Assembly: GCF_002138415.1 (NCBI RefSeq) | Contig: NZ_CP015612.1 | Location: 3,822,001 to 3,886,000 of the forward strand | Reading direction: 5' to 3' | Length of the DNA: 64,000 nucleotides | Source of the DNA: Stenotrophomonas maltophilia | GTDB lineage: Bacteria; Pseudomonadota; Gammaproteobacteria; Xanthomonadales; Xanthomonadaceae | In this document: piece after piece, positions 45,105 to 53,478 of the stretch | Layout: every line of letters starts with the position of its first letter | Position numbering within the stretch: the first letter of the stretch is position 1 | Notes under the pieces: generated by a model | What the model was told of the DNA's origin: nothing | The model's database searches: none | What the model saw: the letters and a program-made list of their open reading frames with translations, nothing else | Made by a program: the position numbers and the translations under genes

Positions 45105-45899
45105 TTATCCGGCCGGCAGCTGCGCCTTCAACCCACGCTCGTCCAGCGCCTGCAGCACGCGCTCGATGATCTCCAGGTTGTGGCCGTGTGCGGCACCTTC
45201 ATGCAGCAGCACGATGGCGCCCGGGCGCAGGTCCGGCAGCAGGCGGTCAAGCACGCCCTGCGTGGTGCAGTCGACCCCGTCGTAGCCGCGCGCACTCCAG
45301 CCCACCCGGACCAGCCCCAACCGCTGCAGCACCGGTGCCACGAACGGATTGGTCATGCCCACCACCGAGCGGTACCAGCGCACCGGCTGCCCGCCCAGGG
45401 CCTGCAGCGCGTGCTGGCAACCTTCGATCTCGGCGCGCATCGCGGCTGGGCCCAGCCGCCAGAAACGCGCCTGCGGGTGGCTGTGGCTGTGGTTGCCGAG
45501 GTCGTGGCCGCGGCGCAGGATCTCGGCCACCAGTTCCGGCTGCGCCAGCGCGCGCTCGCCCACCAGGAAGAAGGTGGCGCGGGCCTGGTGGCGCTCGAGC
45601 AGGTCGAGCACGGCGCGGGTTTCCGGGCTGGGGCCGTCATCGATGGTCAACCAGACGCTGTTGCCGGCCTCCGGCGCCCGGCTCATCACCGGTGCATAGA
45701 AACGGCTGTTGGGCAGGAATACCGGCACCACGAACAGCGCATGGCTGGCCGCCAGCAGCGGCAGGCCCCACGGCCACCCGCCCAGTGTCCAGGCCAGGAT
45801 CACGGCCAGCTGCGACGCCACCAGCCAGGGCAGCCAGCGCCAGGGGCGGCCCGGGATGCGATGCAATGTTCCTGCGCTGCTCATCCCCCATGATGCCAT
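45105..45899 (-). CDS. Polysaccharide deacetylase (NodB domain), membrane-anchored
   Basis: A 264-residue protein with two N-terminal hydrophobic segments (about 23-65) followed by a NodB deacetylase domain. Seen: LTIDDGPSPETR with the metal Asp pair, GNHSHSHPQ (His ligands), and later LLHEGAAHGHN. Such enzymes remove N-acetyl groups from envelope polysaccharides. The start is uncertain: 45899 (MASWG) or 45884 (MSSAG); neither has a good ribosome site. It is divergent from the glutaredoxin fusion with almost no gap. Confidence 0.85.
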   Translation of the reverse strand: MASWGMSSAGTLHRIPGRPWRWLPWLVASQLAVILAWTLGGWPWGLPLLAASHALFVVPVFLPNSRFYAPVMSRAPEAGNSVWLTIDDGPSPETRAVLDLLERHQARATFFLVGERALAQPELVAEILRRGHDLGNHSHSHPQARFWRLGPAAMRAEIEGCQHALQALGGQPVRWYRSVVGMTNPFVAPVLQRLGLVRVGWSARGYDGVDCTTQGVLDRLLPDLRPGAIVLLHEGAAHGHNLEIIERVLQALDERGLKAQLPAG

Positions 45900-45943
45900 G
45901 AGGGTTAGAATTGATGATTCGAATTCCCGGAACCCCGACGTCC

Positions 45944-46870
45944 ATGTCCCTCGATCCCGCCCTGCGTTCGCGCATCGAATCCATCCTCAACGCCAACCGC
46001 GTCGTGCTGTTCATGAAGGGCCAGCCGTCGATGCCGCAGTGTGGTTTCTCGGCCAAGGCCGTGGGCGCCCTGCAGGACCTCGGCGTCGAGTTCGCCCACG
46101 TCAACGTGCTGGCCGACCAGGAAATCCGTGAAGGCATCAAGGCCTACGGCGACTGGCCGACCATCCCGCAGCTTTACATCGACGGCGAACTGGTCGGCGG
46201 CAGCGACATCGTGCTGCAGATGGCCGCCAGCGGCGAGTTGAGCAGCGTGCTGGGCCTGGCCGCGCCGGACCGTACCCCGCCGAGCATCACCGTCACCCCG
46301 GCTGCCGTGGAAATGCTCAAGGGCGCGCTGGCCGACGCCCCGGGTGCCGCCCTGCAGCTGAGCATCGACGCCGGCTTCCAGCCGAACTTCCAGCTGGCCC
46401 CGCACGACGAAGGCGCGATTGCCGCCGAGTCCAACGGCCTGCGCGTGCAGTTCGACCTGGCCAGCGCCCGTCGCGCCAACGGCATCACCATCGACTGGGT
46501 GGACGACATCCGCGGCAAGGGCCTGGCCATCGACAACCCGAATGCGCCCAAGCCGGTGCAGGAAATCAGCGTGCGTGATGCCGACGACCTGGTGCGTGCC
46601 GGCAACATCACCCTGGTGGACGTGCGCCCGGCCGATGAGCGCTCCATCGCCGCGGTCGGCGTGCCGTTCAAGACCTTCGACGGCAACGGCCGCGCCGAGC
46701 TGGAAGCCCTGCCCAAGGACACCGCGCTGGCCTTCATGTGCCACCACGGTGGCCGCAGCGCGCAGGCCGCCGAGCAGTTCCGCGCGCTGGGCTTCACCAA
46801 GGTGTTCAACGTCACCGGCGGCATCAATGCCTGGTCCGAAGACGTGGACAACGGCGTGCCGAAGTACTGA
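45944..46870 (+). CDS. Monothiol glutaredoxin fused to an IscA-like and a rhodanese domain
   Basis: A 308-residue, three-part protein. Residues 1-108 are a Grx4-type monothiol glutaredoxin with CGFS active site (Cys33) and the WPTIPQLYIDGELVGG region, which binds Fe-S clusters with glutathione. Residues 113-202 resemble an A-type Fe-S carrier (ITVTPAAVEMLKGAL...) but have none of the usual cysteines. Residues 206-308 are a rhodanese domain with active Cys266 (FMCHHGGRSAQ). I chose the ATG at 45944, since the family starts here. The fusion suggests a link between cluster transfer and sulfur handling. Confidence 0.88.
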   Translation: MSLDPALRSRIESILNANRVVLFMKGQPSMPQCGFSAKAVGALQDLGVEFAHVNVLADQEIREGIKAYGDWPTIPQLYIDGELVGGSDIVLQMAASGELSSVLGLAAPDRTPPSITVTPAAVEMLKGALADAPGAALQLSIDAGFQPNFQLAPHDEGAIAAESNGLRVQFDLASARRANGITIDWVDDIRGKGLAIDNPNAPKPVQEISVRDADDLVRAGNITLVDVRPADERSIAAVGVPFKTFDGNGRAELEALPKDTALAFMCHHGGRSAQAAEQFRALGFTKVFNVTGGINAWSEDVDNGVPKY

Positions 46871-46879
46871 TCGGCACTG

Positions 46880-46946
46880 AAAAAGGGGACGGAGGGGATT
46901 AAGTCGTTTGTGCCTCAAACGACTTAATCCCCTCCGTCCCCTTTTT
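46880..46946. terminator. Perfect 31-bp palindrome acting as a bidirectional terminator
   Basis: AAAAAGGGGACGGAGGGG... (46880-46910) pairs without mismatch with 46916-46946, leaving a TGCCT loop. It is A-rich at one end and T-rich at the other, so each strand shows a GC-rich hairpin followed by T residues. It lies between the convergent glutaredoxin-fusion and DUF924 genes and ends one base before the DUF924 stop. Confidence 0.9.
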
Positions 46947-46947
46947 C

Positions 46948-47487
46948 TTATCCTGCAAACCCGCCTTCGGCCAGGTAATCCAGTTCTTCCGGCGAGGGAA
47001 TGCGGCCCAGCACGGCATTGCGATGCGGGAAACGGCCGAAGCGGCGGATGATGTCGCGGTGCAGTTCGGCGTACTGCAGGTATTCCTTGTCACCCAGCAC
47101 ATCGAACATCGCCACCGAACGGTCCTGGTCCAGCGGATCCTCGGAGTGCTCGAACGGCAGGTAGATGAAGGCACGCAGCTTCGGCACCAGCCGCAGGTCC
47201 AGCCCTTCCTCGATCGCGCGCATGGCGTAATGCCGCGCCAGGCCATCGGTGGCATAGGAGTGGGCGGTACCGCGGAAGCAGTTGCGCGGGAACTGGTCCA
47301 GCAGCAGCATCAGCGCCAGCGCGCCTTCGGCACTGCCCAGCCAATGCTCGCGCGCGCGCGACGCCGCAGCGTGATGTTCATCCAGGAACAATCCACGGAA
47401 CTGCGCGTCGAAGGCATCGTCGCGGGCGAACCACTTCGCAGGACCCGCTTCCTTCCAGAAATCCACCACTTGCGCGGCAACGTCCAT
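46948..47487 (-). CDS. DUF924 family protein
   Basis: A 179-residue soluble helical protein. The family pattern is clear: VVDFWKEAGPAKWFARDDAFD, LLLDQFPRNCFRGTA, the YLPFEHSED segment and the C-terminal FPHRNAVLGRIPSPEELDYL. The function of DUF924 proteins is not known; the fold is TPR-like. It lies 43 bases downstream of the AMP nucleosidase on the same strand. Confidence 0.9.
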   Translation of the reverse strand: MDVAAQVVDFWKEAGPAKWFARDDAFDAQFRGLFLDEHHAAASRAREHWLGSAEGALALMLLLDQFPRNCFRGTAHSYATDGLARHYAMRAIEEGLDLRLVPKLRAFIYLPFEHSEDPLDQDRSVAMFDVLGDKEYLQYAELHRDIIRRFGRFPHRNAVLGRIPSPEELDYLAEGGFAG

Positions 47488-47530
47488 TACCTACTCCTGG
47501 GCCTGGACGCCCCGCGCCCGGCCTTCATCA

Positions 47531-48307
47531 TCATTCGTCGAAGCGCAGGTGGCGGACCGACTTGCCGTTGCGCCGGATAAGCTTAAGCGCCTCGATGCCG
47601 ATCTGGATATGATTTTCCACGAACTGGGAGCTGACCTTGGCATCGGAGGCCTCGGTCTTGACCCCGTCGGGGATCATCGGCTGGTCCGAGACCAGCAGCA
47701 GCGCGCCACTGGGGATGTGGTTGGCGAAGCCGGCGGCGAACACGGTGGCCGTTTCCATGTCGATGGCCATGCAGCGCATCGCCCGCAGCCGCTCCTTGAA
47801 GGCCTCGTCGTGTTCCCAGACCCGGCGGTTGGTGGTGTACACGGTGCCGGTCCAGTAGTCGTGGCCGAGATCGCGGATCATGGTCGAGACCGCACGCTGC
47901 AGCGCGAACGCCGGCAGCGCCGGCACTTCCGGCGGCAGGTAGTCACCCGAGGTGCCCTCGCCGCGGATCGCGGCGATCGGCAGCACCAGGTCGCCCAGCT
48001 GGTTCTTGCGCTTGAGACCACCGCACTTGCCCAGGAACAGCACCGCCTTGGGCATCACCGCCGACAGCAGGTCCATGATGATCGCGGCATTGGGGCTGCC
48101 CATGCCGAAGTTGATCATGGTGATGCCGTCGATGGTGGCACTGGCCATCGGCCGGTCCAGGCCGATGATGGGCGCGCCGGTCAGCTCGGAAAAGGTATGC
48201 AGGTAGCCGCCGAAGTTGGTCAGCAGGATGTGCTGGCCGAACTGGTCCAAGGGCACGCCGGTGTAACGCGGCAGCCAGTTGTCGACGATTTCCTGCTTGC
48301 TCTTCAT
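47531..48307 (-). CDS. amn: AMP nucleosidase, catalytic-domain-only form
   Basis: A 258-residue protein matching the C-terminal catalytic half of Amn, which splits AMP into adenine and ribose 5-phosphate. Seen: GKCGGLKRKNQLGDLVLP, the strand VYTTNRRVWEHDE, the ribose-binding MAIDMETATVFAAG, and DQPMIPDGVKTEASD. The E. coli enzyme (about 480 residues) has an additional N-terminal regulatory domain that is absent here. It probably shares an operon with DUF924. Confidence 0.9.
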   Translation of the reverse strand: MKSKQEIVDNWLPRYTGVPLDQFGQHILLTNFGGYLHTFSELTGAPIIGLDRPMASATIDGITMINFGMGSPNAAIIMDLLSAVMPKAVLFLGKCGGLKRKNQLGDLVLPIAAIRGEGTSGDYLPPEVPALPAFALQRAVSTMIRDLGHDYWTGTVYTTNRRVWEHDEAFKERLRAMRCMAIDMETATVFAAGFANHIPSGALLLVSDQPMIPDGVKTEASDAKVSSQFVENHIQIGIEALKLIRRNGKSVRHLRFDE

Positions 48308-48461
48308 GGTGGGGGACCGGTACGGCGGGGGATCGGCTATTTTCGGCCAGCCGGGCGGTGCCGTCGAGCCGCCGTTGGCCAGCCTGTGAAGAAGGTCACT
48401 TGGCAGCCCGCCGCCGCCCGGCTAGCGTCGACGGTTGGACCAAGCTGCAAAGGGGAACTGC

Positions 48462-49871
48462 ATGGCATCGACGTTGTCGCGCGCCGGGGTGGCACTGGCG
48501 CTGCTTTCATTGAGCACGGCACCGGCGGTGGGCGCCTCGCGCTTCGTCGCCGATCCCTACCCAAGCACCTACCAGGCGCATCCCGATGCGCCGGTGCTGA
48601 TCCAGAACGCCACCGTGCTGACCGGCACCGGCCAGCGCCTGGACAACGCCGACGTGCTGCTGCGCGAGGGCCGCATCGTCGCCGTAGGCCGCCAGCTGCA
48701 GGCCGACGCCGGCGTCACCCGCATCGATGCACAGGGCAAGTGGGTCACCCCCGGCCTGATCGACGTGCACTCGCATCTGGGCGTGTATCCCAGCCCGGGC
48801 GTCGGCGCGCACAGCGACGGCAACGAGATGACCGCGCCGGTGACCGCCAACGTCTGGGCCGAACATTCGGTGTGGCCGCAGGACCCCGGCTTCGCCACCG
48901 CACTGGCCGGCGGCGTGACCAGCATGCAGGTGCTGCCCGGCTCGGCCAACCTGGTCGGTGGCCGCGGCGTGACCCTTAAGAACGTACCGGCCATCACCTA
49001 CCAGGCCATGAAATTCCCCGGTGCGCCATGGGGGTTGAAGATGGCCTGCGGCGAGAATCCCAAGCGTGTCTACGGCGAAGGCAAGGGCGTGACCCCGGCC
49101 ACGCGCATGGGCAACGTGGCCGGCTACCGCGCCGCCTTCATCGATGCCGCCGACTATATCGCCAAAAACAAACCGAAGCCGGCCAAGCGCAAGGGCTGGT
49201 TCGGCAGCGACAAGGGCGACAGCGCCGGAGATGCCGGCGGCAAGCGCGATCTCAAGCTGGACACGCTGGCCGGCGCCATCGAAGGCGACATCCGCGTGCA
49301 CATCCACTGCTACCGCGCCGACGAGATGGCCACCATGCTCGACCTGGCCAAGGAGTTCGGCTTCAAGGTGGCCGCCTTCCACCACGGCGTGGAGGCCTAC
49401 AAGCTGGCCGACCGCCTGGCCGCCGACGGCGTCTGTGGTGCGCTGTGGGCCGACTGGTGGGGCTTCAAGATGGAAGCCTTCGATGGCATTCCGGAGAACA
49501 TCGCACTGGTCGACCGGCCGAAGAACAGCTGTGCCATCGTCCACTCCGATTCGCCCGAGGGCATCCAGCGCCTGAACCAGGAAGCCGCCAAGGTGATGGC
49601 CTCCGCGCGCCGTGCACACATGCCGGAGATCACGCCCGAACACGCCATCACCTGGATGACCGCCAACGCCGCCAAGGCGCTGGGTATCGAAGGTCAGACC
49701 GGCACCCTGGAAGCCGGCAAGATGGCCGATGTGGTGGTCTGGAACGGCAATCCCTTCAGTTCGTATGCGCTGGCCGAACAGGTCTTCATTGATGGCCGCA
49801 GACTGTACGACCGCGGTGCAGCGGCGGCGACGCCGCGTTCCGATTTCCAGCTTGGCCAGGAGGTGCGCTGA
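48462..49871 (+). CDS. Secreted amidohydrolase (metal-dependent, intact active site)
   Basis: A 469-residue protein with a signal peptide (to about GASRFVADP, residue 25) and an amidohydrolase TIM barrel. The first metal motif is intact: VTPGLIDVHSHLG (His103, His105). Further ligands are likely in VHIHCYRADEM, the AAFHHGVEAY strand and IVHSDSPEG. The C-terminal part (TGTLEAGKMADVVVWNGNPF) is the family's beta-sandwich. The ATG has an AGGGGAACT site. It is joined by a TGATG overlap to a second amidohydrolase-like gene. The substrate may be a peptide or imide; not known. Confidence 0.9.
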   Translation: MASTLSRAGVALALLSLSTAPAVGASRFVADPYPSTYQAHPDAPVLIQNATVLTGTGQRLDNADVLLREGRIVAVGRQLQADAGVTRIDAQGKWVTPGLIDVHSHLGVYPSPGVGAHSDGNEMTAPVTANVWAEHSVWPQDPGFATALAGGVTSMQVLPGSANLVGGRGVTLKNVPAITYQAMKFPGAPWGLKMACGENPKRVYGEGKGVTPATRMGNVAGYRAAFIDAADYIAKNKPKPAKRKGWFGSDKGDSAGDAGGKRDLKLDTLAGAIEGDIRVHIHCYRADEMATMLDLAKEFGFKVAAFHHGVEAYKLADRLAADGVCGALWADWWGFKMEAFDGIPENIALVDRPKNSCAIVHSDSPEGIQRLNQEAAKVMASARRAHMPEITPEHAITWMTANAAKALGIEGQTGTLEAGKMADVVVWNGNPFSSYALAEQVFIDGRRLYDRGAAAATPRSDFQLGQEVR

Positions 49872-51133
49872 TGGCTGCGTTGAATGAACGTCGCCGGGCA
49901 TGGCGCGGCGCTACCGTGGTGGCGCTGTTGTTGCTGGCAACCACGGCATCGGCCCAGGACCTGCTGGTGCGCAACGCCACCGTGCACACCGCCAGCACAC
50001 GCGGCAGTCTGCAGAACACCGATGTGCTGGTGCAGGGCGGCATCATCCGCGCGGTGGGCAGCGGCTTGTCGGCACCGGCTGGCGCAACCGTGGTGGAGGC
50101 CAATGGCCGCCCGCTGACACCGGCACTGTTCGGGGGTATCACCGAGATCGGCATCGAAGAGGTCTCCGGCGAAGCGAGCACCGTCGACAGCACGTTGAAG
50201 ATTGGCGATCAACCGCTGAGGCCCGAGTTCGATGTCACCCTGGCCTACAACCCGGCCTCGGTGCTGATCCCGGTAACGCGACTGGAAGGCATCGGCTTCA
50301 CCGCACTGGGCGCGGCCACCGGCGGTGGCTTCGTGGCCGGCCAGGGCGGCGTGATGCGCCTTGATGGCAGCGCGGACCCGATCGGCCCGCGTGCCCTGTT
50401 CCTGCGTGTCGGTGCAGCGGCTTCCGAACTGACCGGGCATTCGCGTGCCGCGCAATGGATGCTGCTGCAGCAGATGATCGACGAGGCGCGTGGCCAAGTG
50501 GCTGCAGATTCGCCGCATGCGCTGCTGACCCCGGCCGGGCGCCGCACGCTCAGTCGCTACCTGGCCGGCCAGGGCCGCATCGTGGTGGAAGTGGACCGCG
50601 CATCGGACATCCGCCAGTTGCTGCGCTGGGCCGCCCGCGAGAAAGTGAAGATCGCCATCGCCGGTGCCAGCGAAGCCTGGCAGGTGGCGCCAGAGCTGGC
50701 CGCCGCCCAGGTACCGGTGTTCGTCGATGTACTGGCCAACCTGCCGGCCAGCTTCGACCAGATCGGCGCCACCCTGGAAAACGCGGCACGCCTGCAACGT
50801 TCCGGCGTGGCGGTCTCGTTCGTGCAGCGTGGCGACGCCTCGCACAACGCACGCAAGATGCGCCAGCTGGCGGGCAATGCCGTGGCCAATGGCCTGCCTT
50901 GGGCCGACGGCCTGGCCGGCCTGACCCGGCTGCCGGCGCAGGCCTTCGGCGTGGCCGACCAGATCGGCAGCATCGAGCCCGGCAAACGTGCCGACCTGGT
51001 GCTGTGGGAGGGTGATCCGCTGGACGTGGCGCACTACGCCGAACAGGTCTGGCTGGGCGGCCGTGCGATGTCGATGCGCTCGCGCCAGACCGAACTGCGC
51101 GACCGCTATCTGCAGCGCAACGCGCATCCCTGA
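49871..51133 (+). CDS. Secreted amidohydrolase-like protein lacking the HxH motif
   Basis: A 420-residue protein with a signal peptide (VVALLLLATTASAQ) and the same fold plan: the N-terminal sandwich LLVRNATVHTAS and the C-terminal SIEPGKRADLVLWEGDP. Where the metal-binding DxHxH should be, it reads PLTPALFGGITEIGIEE, so the first two metal histidines are missing. It is probably a non-catalytic or altered partner of the upstream enzyme, with which it is translationally coupled. A REP palindrome is embedded in its 5' coding region (49892-49914). Confidence 0.85.
   Translation: MAALNERRRAWRGATVVALLLLATTASAQDLLVRNATVHTASTRGSLQNTDVLVQGGIIRAVGSGLSAPAGATVVEANGRPLTPALFGGITEIGIEEVSGEASTVDSTLKIGDQPLRPEFDVTLAYNPASVLIPVTRLEGIGFTALGAATGGGFVAGQGGVMRLDGSADPIGPRALFLRVGAAASELTGHSRAAQWMLLQQMIDEARGQVAADSPHALLTPAGRRTLSRYLAGQGRIVVEVDRASDIRQLLRWAAREKVKIAIAGASEAWQVAPELAAAQVPVFVDVLANLPASFDQIGATLENAARLQRSGVAVSFVQRGDASHNARKMRQLAGNAVANGLPWADGLAGLTRLPAQAFGVADQIGSIEPGKRADLVLWEGDPLDVAHYAEQVWLGGRAMSMRSRQTELRDRYLQRNAHP
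49892..49914. repeat. GTAG REP embedded in coding sequence
   Basis: On the minus strand this reads GTAGCGCCGCGCCATGCCCG..., one base different from the REP at 45033-45055. It encodes the basic n-region RRRAWRGAT of the second amidohydrolase's signal peptide. Confidence 0.75.
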
Positions 51134-51153
51134 CTGCTTACAAGGAGCTGCCA

Positions 51154-51786
51154 ATGGCCACGCTGCGCTGGTATTTCGATTTCATCTCGCCCTATTCCTA
51201 CCTGCACTGGCAGAAGCTGAAACAGCTGCCGCAGTTCACGCAGATCCAGACCGTGCCGATCGCCTTCGGTGCGGTGCTGCACCATCTGGGCAACCTCGGG
51301 CCGGCCGAGATTCCGGCCAAGCGCCGCTTCATCTACCGCCAGCTGCTGTGGACCGCACAGGCCGAGGGCACACCGCTGCGGTTTCCGCCGGGCCATCCGT
51401 TCAACCCGTTGTCCGCCCTGCGCCTGTGCCTGGCCGCCGGCGCCAGCACACAGGCGGTGGACGTGCTGTTCAACTGGATCTGGCGCGACGGCAATGCCGC
51501 CGACAGCGCCGAGGCGCTGCGCGAACCGGCTGCGCAACTGGGCATCGAGGATGTCGAGACCGCCATCTCCGCCCCGGCGGTGAAGGAGCAGCTGCGGCGC
51601 AACACCGAGGCCGCGATCAGTGCCGGCGTGTTCGGTGTACCGACCCTGGCCATCGACGGGGAACTGTTCTGGGGCAACGATGCGCACCCGCTGATGGCCG
51701 CGGTGCTGGCCGACCCGGGCCTGCTGCAGCAACCCGAATGGCAGCGCCTGGCCAGCCTGCCGGTGGCAGTCCAGCGCAGCCGCTGA
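51154..51786 (+). CDS. DsbA-fold 2-hydroxychromene-2-carboxylate isomerase-like protein
   Basis: A 210-residue protein of the DsbA/kappa-GST superfamily. LRWYFDFISPYSYLHWQKL is the typical opening; the active serine of the isomerase family sits in the SPYSY segment. Also IPAKRRFIYRQ and AISAGVFGVPTLAIDGELFWGND, which holds the cis-proline. Named members isomerise chromene carboxylates in naphthalene breakdown, but no such pathway is nearby, so a glutathione-linked isomerase of other substrates is likely. An AAGGAG site precedes the start, 20 bases after the amidohydrolase pair. Confidence 0.87.
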   Translation: MATLRWYFDFISPYSYLHWQKLKQLPQFTQIQTVPIAFGAVLHHLGNLGPAEIPAKRRFIYRQLLWTAQAEGTPLRFPPGHPFNPLSALRLCLAAGASTQAVDVLFNWIWRDGNAADSAEALREPAAQLGIEDVETAISAPAVKEQLRRNTEAAISAGVFGVPTLAIDGELFWGNDAHPLMAAVLADPGLLQQPEWQRLASLPVAVQRSR

Positions 51787-51881
51787 ACAGGGCGTGGCGC
51801 GTTTCCCTCGCGCGCCACGCCAGGTTTTGAGATAGATTTCACGTTTCCGAACCTACAACCGCCCTGGAGGGGGAGCCGCGG

Positions 51882-52823
51882 ATGCGCATCGGAATCGTCG
51901 TCGACTCGGCCTGCGACCTGCCGCAGGACTTCATTGCCGAGCACAATATCGTGCTGCTGCCGATCACCGTACGGATCGGCGAAGCCGTGCTGGCCGATCA
52001 TCGCGATGAGCAGGCCACGCTGAGTTTCCTGCACGCGCATGTGGCCGAACACGGGGCTGAAGCGGAGACCATCCCCTTCAGCGTCAACCAGATCCGCGAC
52101 CTGTTCCTGCAGCAGCTGGTGATCGATTACGACCACGTGTTCTGCATGACCATCACCAAGACCCGCAGCCCGATCCACGACAACGCGCTGCAGGCCAGCT
52201 TCGCCATCCTCAACGACTACAAGCCGGTGCGTCAGGCAGCGGGCTACAACTCGCCGTTCGCGCTGCGCGTGCTCGACACCCAGAACCTGTTCGCTGCCCA
52301 GGCGGTGACGGCGGTGGAAGCGGTACGCCTGCGCGACAGCAACGCCAGCGTGCAGCAGATCCGCGAACGATTGGAGGAACTGGCCGGCAACGTGCATGGC
52401 TATATGGTTACCCGCGACCTGTACTACATGCGCGCACGTGCGCGGCACAAGGGCGACCGCAGTGTCGGCCTGCTCAGTGCAGCGCTGGGCAGCGCACTGG
52501 ACATCAAGCCGGTGCTGCATGGCTACCGCGGCGAGACCGGGCCGGTGGCCAAGATCAAGGGCTTCGACAACGCCGTGCAGAAGCTGTTCGCCGTGGTCGG
52601 CCAGCGCGTTCGTGCCGGGCTGATGACACCGACGGTGTGCGTCAGCTACGGCGGTGAGCTGGACGAGCTGCGTGCCCTGCCCGGCTATGCACAGCTGAAA
52701 GAGGTCTGCGCCACCCATGGCGTGACCGTGTACGAATCGGTGATGAGCCTGACCGGCATGGTCAACGTCGGCAAGGGCGCGGTCACCGTGGGCTTCGCCG
52801 ATGGGCCGCATCGGTTCGAGTGA
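51882..52823 (+). CDS. DegV family fatty-acid-binding protein
   Basis: A 313-residue DegV protein. VVDSACDLPQDFIAEHNI and TITKTRSPIHDNALQAS are the conserved ligand-site regions; the second part contains GNVHGYMVTRDLYYMRARAR and LDIKPVLHGYRGETGPVAK. DegV proteins bind one fatty acid; the Gram-positive FakB members present it to the fatty-acid kinase FakA. No FakA gene is in the window. A GGAGGGGGAG stretch precedes the ATG. Confidence 0.92.
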   Translation: MRIGIVVDSACDLPQDFIAEHNIVLLPITVRIGEAVLADHRDEQATLSFLHAHVAEHGAEAETIPFSVNQIRDLFLQQLVIDYDHVFCMTITKTRSPIHDNALQASFAILNDYKPVRQAAGYNSPFALRVLDTQNLFAAQAVTAVEAVRLRDSNASVQQIRERLEELAGNVHGYMVTRDLYYMRARARHKGDRSVGLLSAALGSALDIKPVLHGYRGETGPVAKIKGFDNAVQKLFAVVGQRVRAGLMTPTVCVSYGGELDELRALPGYAQLKEVCATHGVTVYESVMSLTGMVNVGKGAVTVGFADGPHRFE

Positions 52824-52900
52824 GGCCCCATCGCGGCGCGGATCTGCACATCGATTCCACCGCGGTTGTGCCAGTCTTGCCGCACTTCAAGGAGAACTCC

Positions 52901-53239
52901 ATGCCTGCGCAGTACCACATCAGCCTGCCCGACCCGTCCAAGGCCCGTGGCAATGACCCTGACCTGTCCTTCCATTCGCAGGGCGCCGCCGGTTTCGCCG
53001 AAGAGCTGCAGGACGCTCTGCGCAGCGGCACACTGTTCGAGCGCTGGAAGGCCAAGCAGCCCGACCCGGATGCGGTGGAACCGCAGTGGGGCGTGACCGA
53101 CCCGGATGCCACCGTGACCGGCGAGCAGAAGGACCTGCGCATCAACCTGGTGGCCACCACCCGCATCGACAGTGACGTATTCAAGCAGCGCCTGCGCCTG
53201 CTGGCCGGCCACCACTGGGAACTCCGCGACGTGCGTTGA
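52901..53239 (+). CDS. Small conserved hypothetical protein
   Basis: A 112-residue protein with a clear AAGGAG site (52889-52894) before the ATG. It is acidic, with no signal peptide or membrane helix: MPAQYHISLPDPSKARGND opens it, and it ends GHHWELRDVR. No domain recognised. It follows degV by 77 bases on the same strand. Confidence 0.75.
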   Translation: MPAQYHISLPDPSKARGNDPDLSFHSQGAAGFAEELQDALRSGTLFERWKAKQPDPDAVEPQWGVTDPDATVTGEQKDLRINLVATTRIDSDVFKQRLRLLAGHHWELRDVR

Positions 53240-53251
53240 GGCTTGGATCTG

Positions 53252-53467
53252 GTAGTTGCCAACCTTGGTTGGCAACCACCGAACTCCGGGTAGTGCCGGC
53301 CGCTGGCCGGCAACCGCAGAATCCATGAAGGTGCCGGCCAGCGGCCGGCACTACCAGCCACCGCCCAAGGCCACGCTCTGGTAGTTGCCAACCTTGGTTG
53401 GCGCCTCTGGAAAAAGCTGCCAACCAAGGTTGGCAACGACCGACGAACCGCCGGGCATGGCCCGGCG
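53252..53467. repeat. Mixed GTAG REP cluster
   Basis: Several REPs of different stem classes side by side. GTAGTTGCCAACCTTGGTTGG starts at 53252 and again at 53381, with an inverted GCTGCCAACCAAGGTTGGCA at 53416-53437. A REPIN of the GCCGGCC class runs from GTAG at 53290 to CTAC at 53354. A CGCCGGGCATGGCCCGGCG palindrome lies at 53449-53467. This fills the convergent gap between the small protein and the efflux operon. Confidence 0.88.
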
Positions 53468-53478
53468 TTTCCATATCA

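Noticed and set aside
53252..53467. Insertion sequence ends or an att site
   Set aside because: The palindromes are GTAG REPs of known type; no transposase gene, target duplication or integrase adjoins them.
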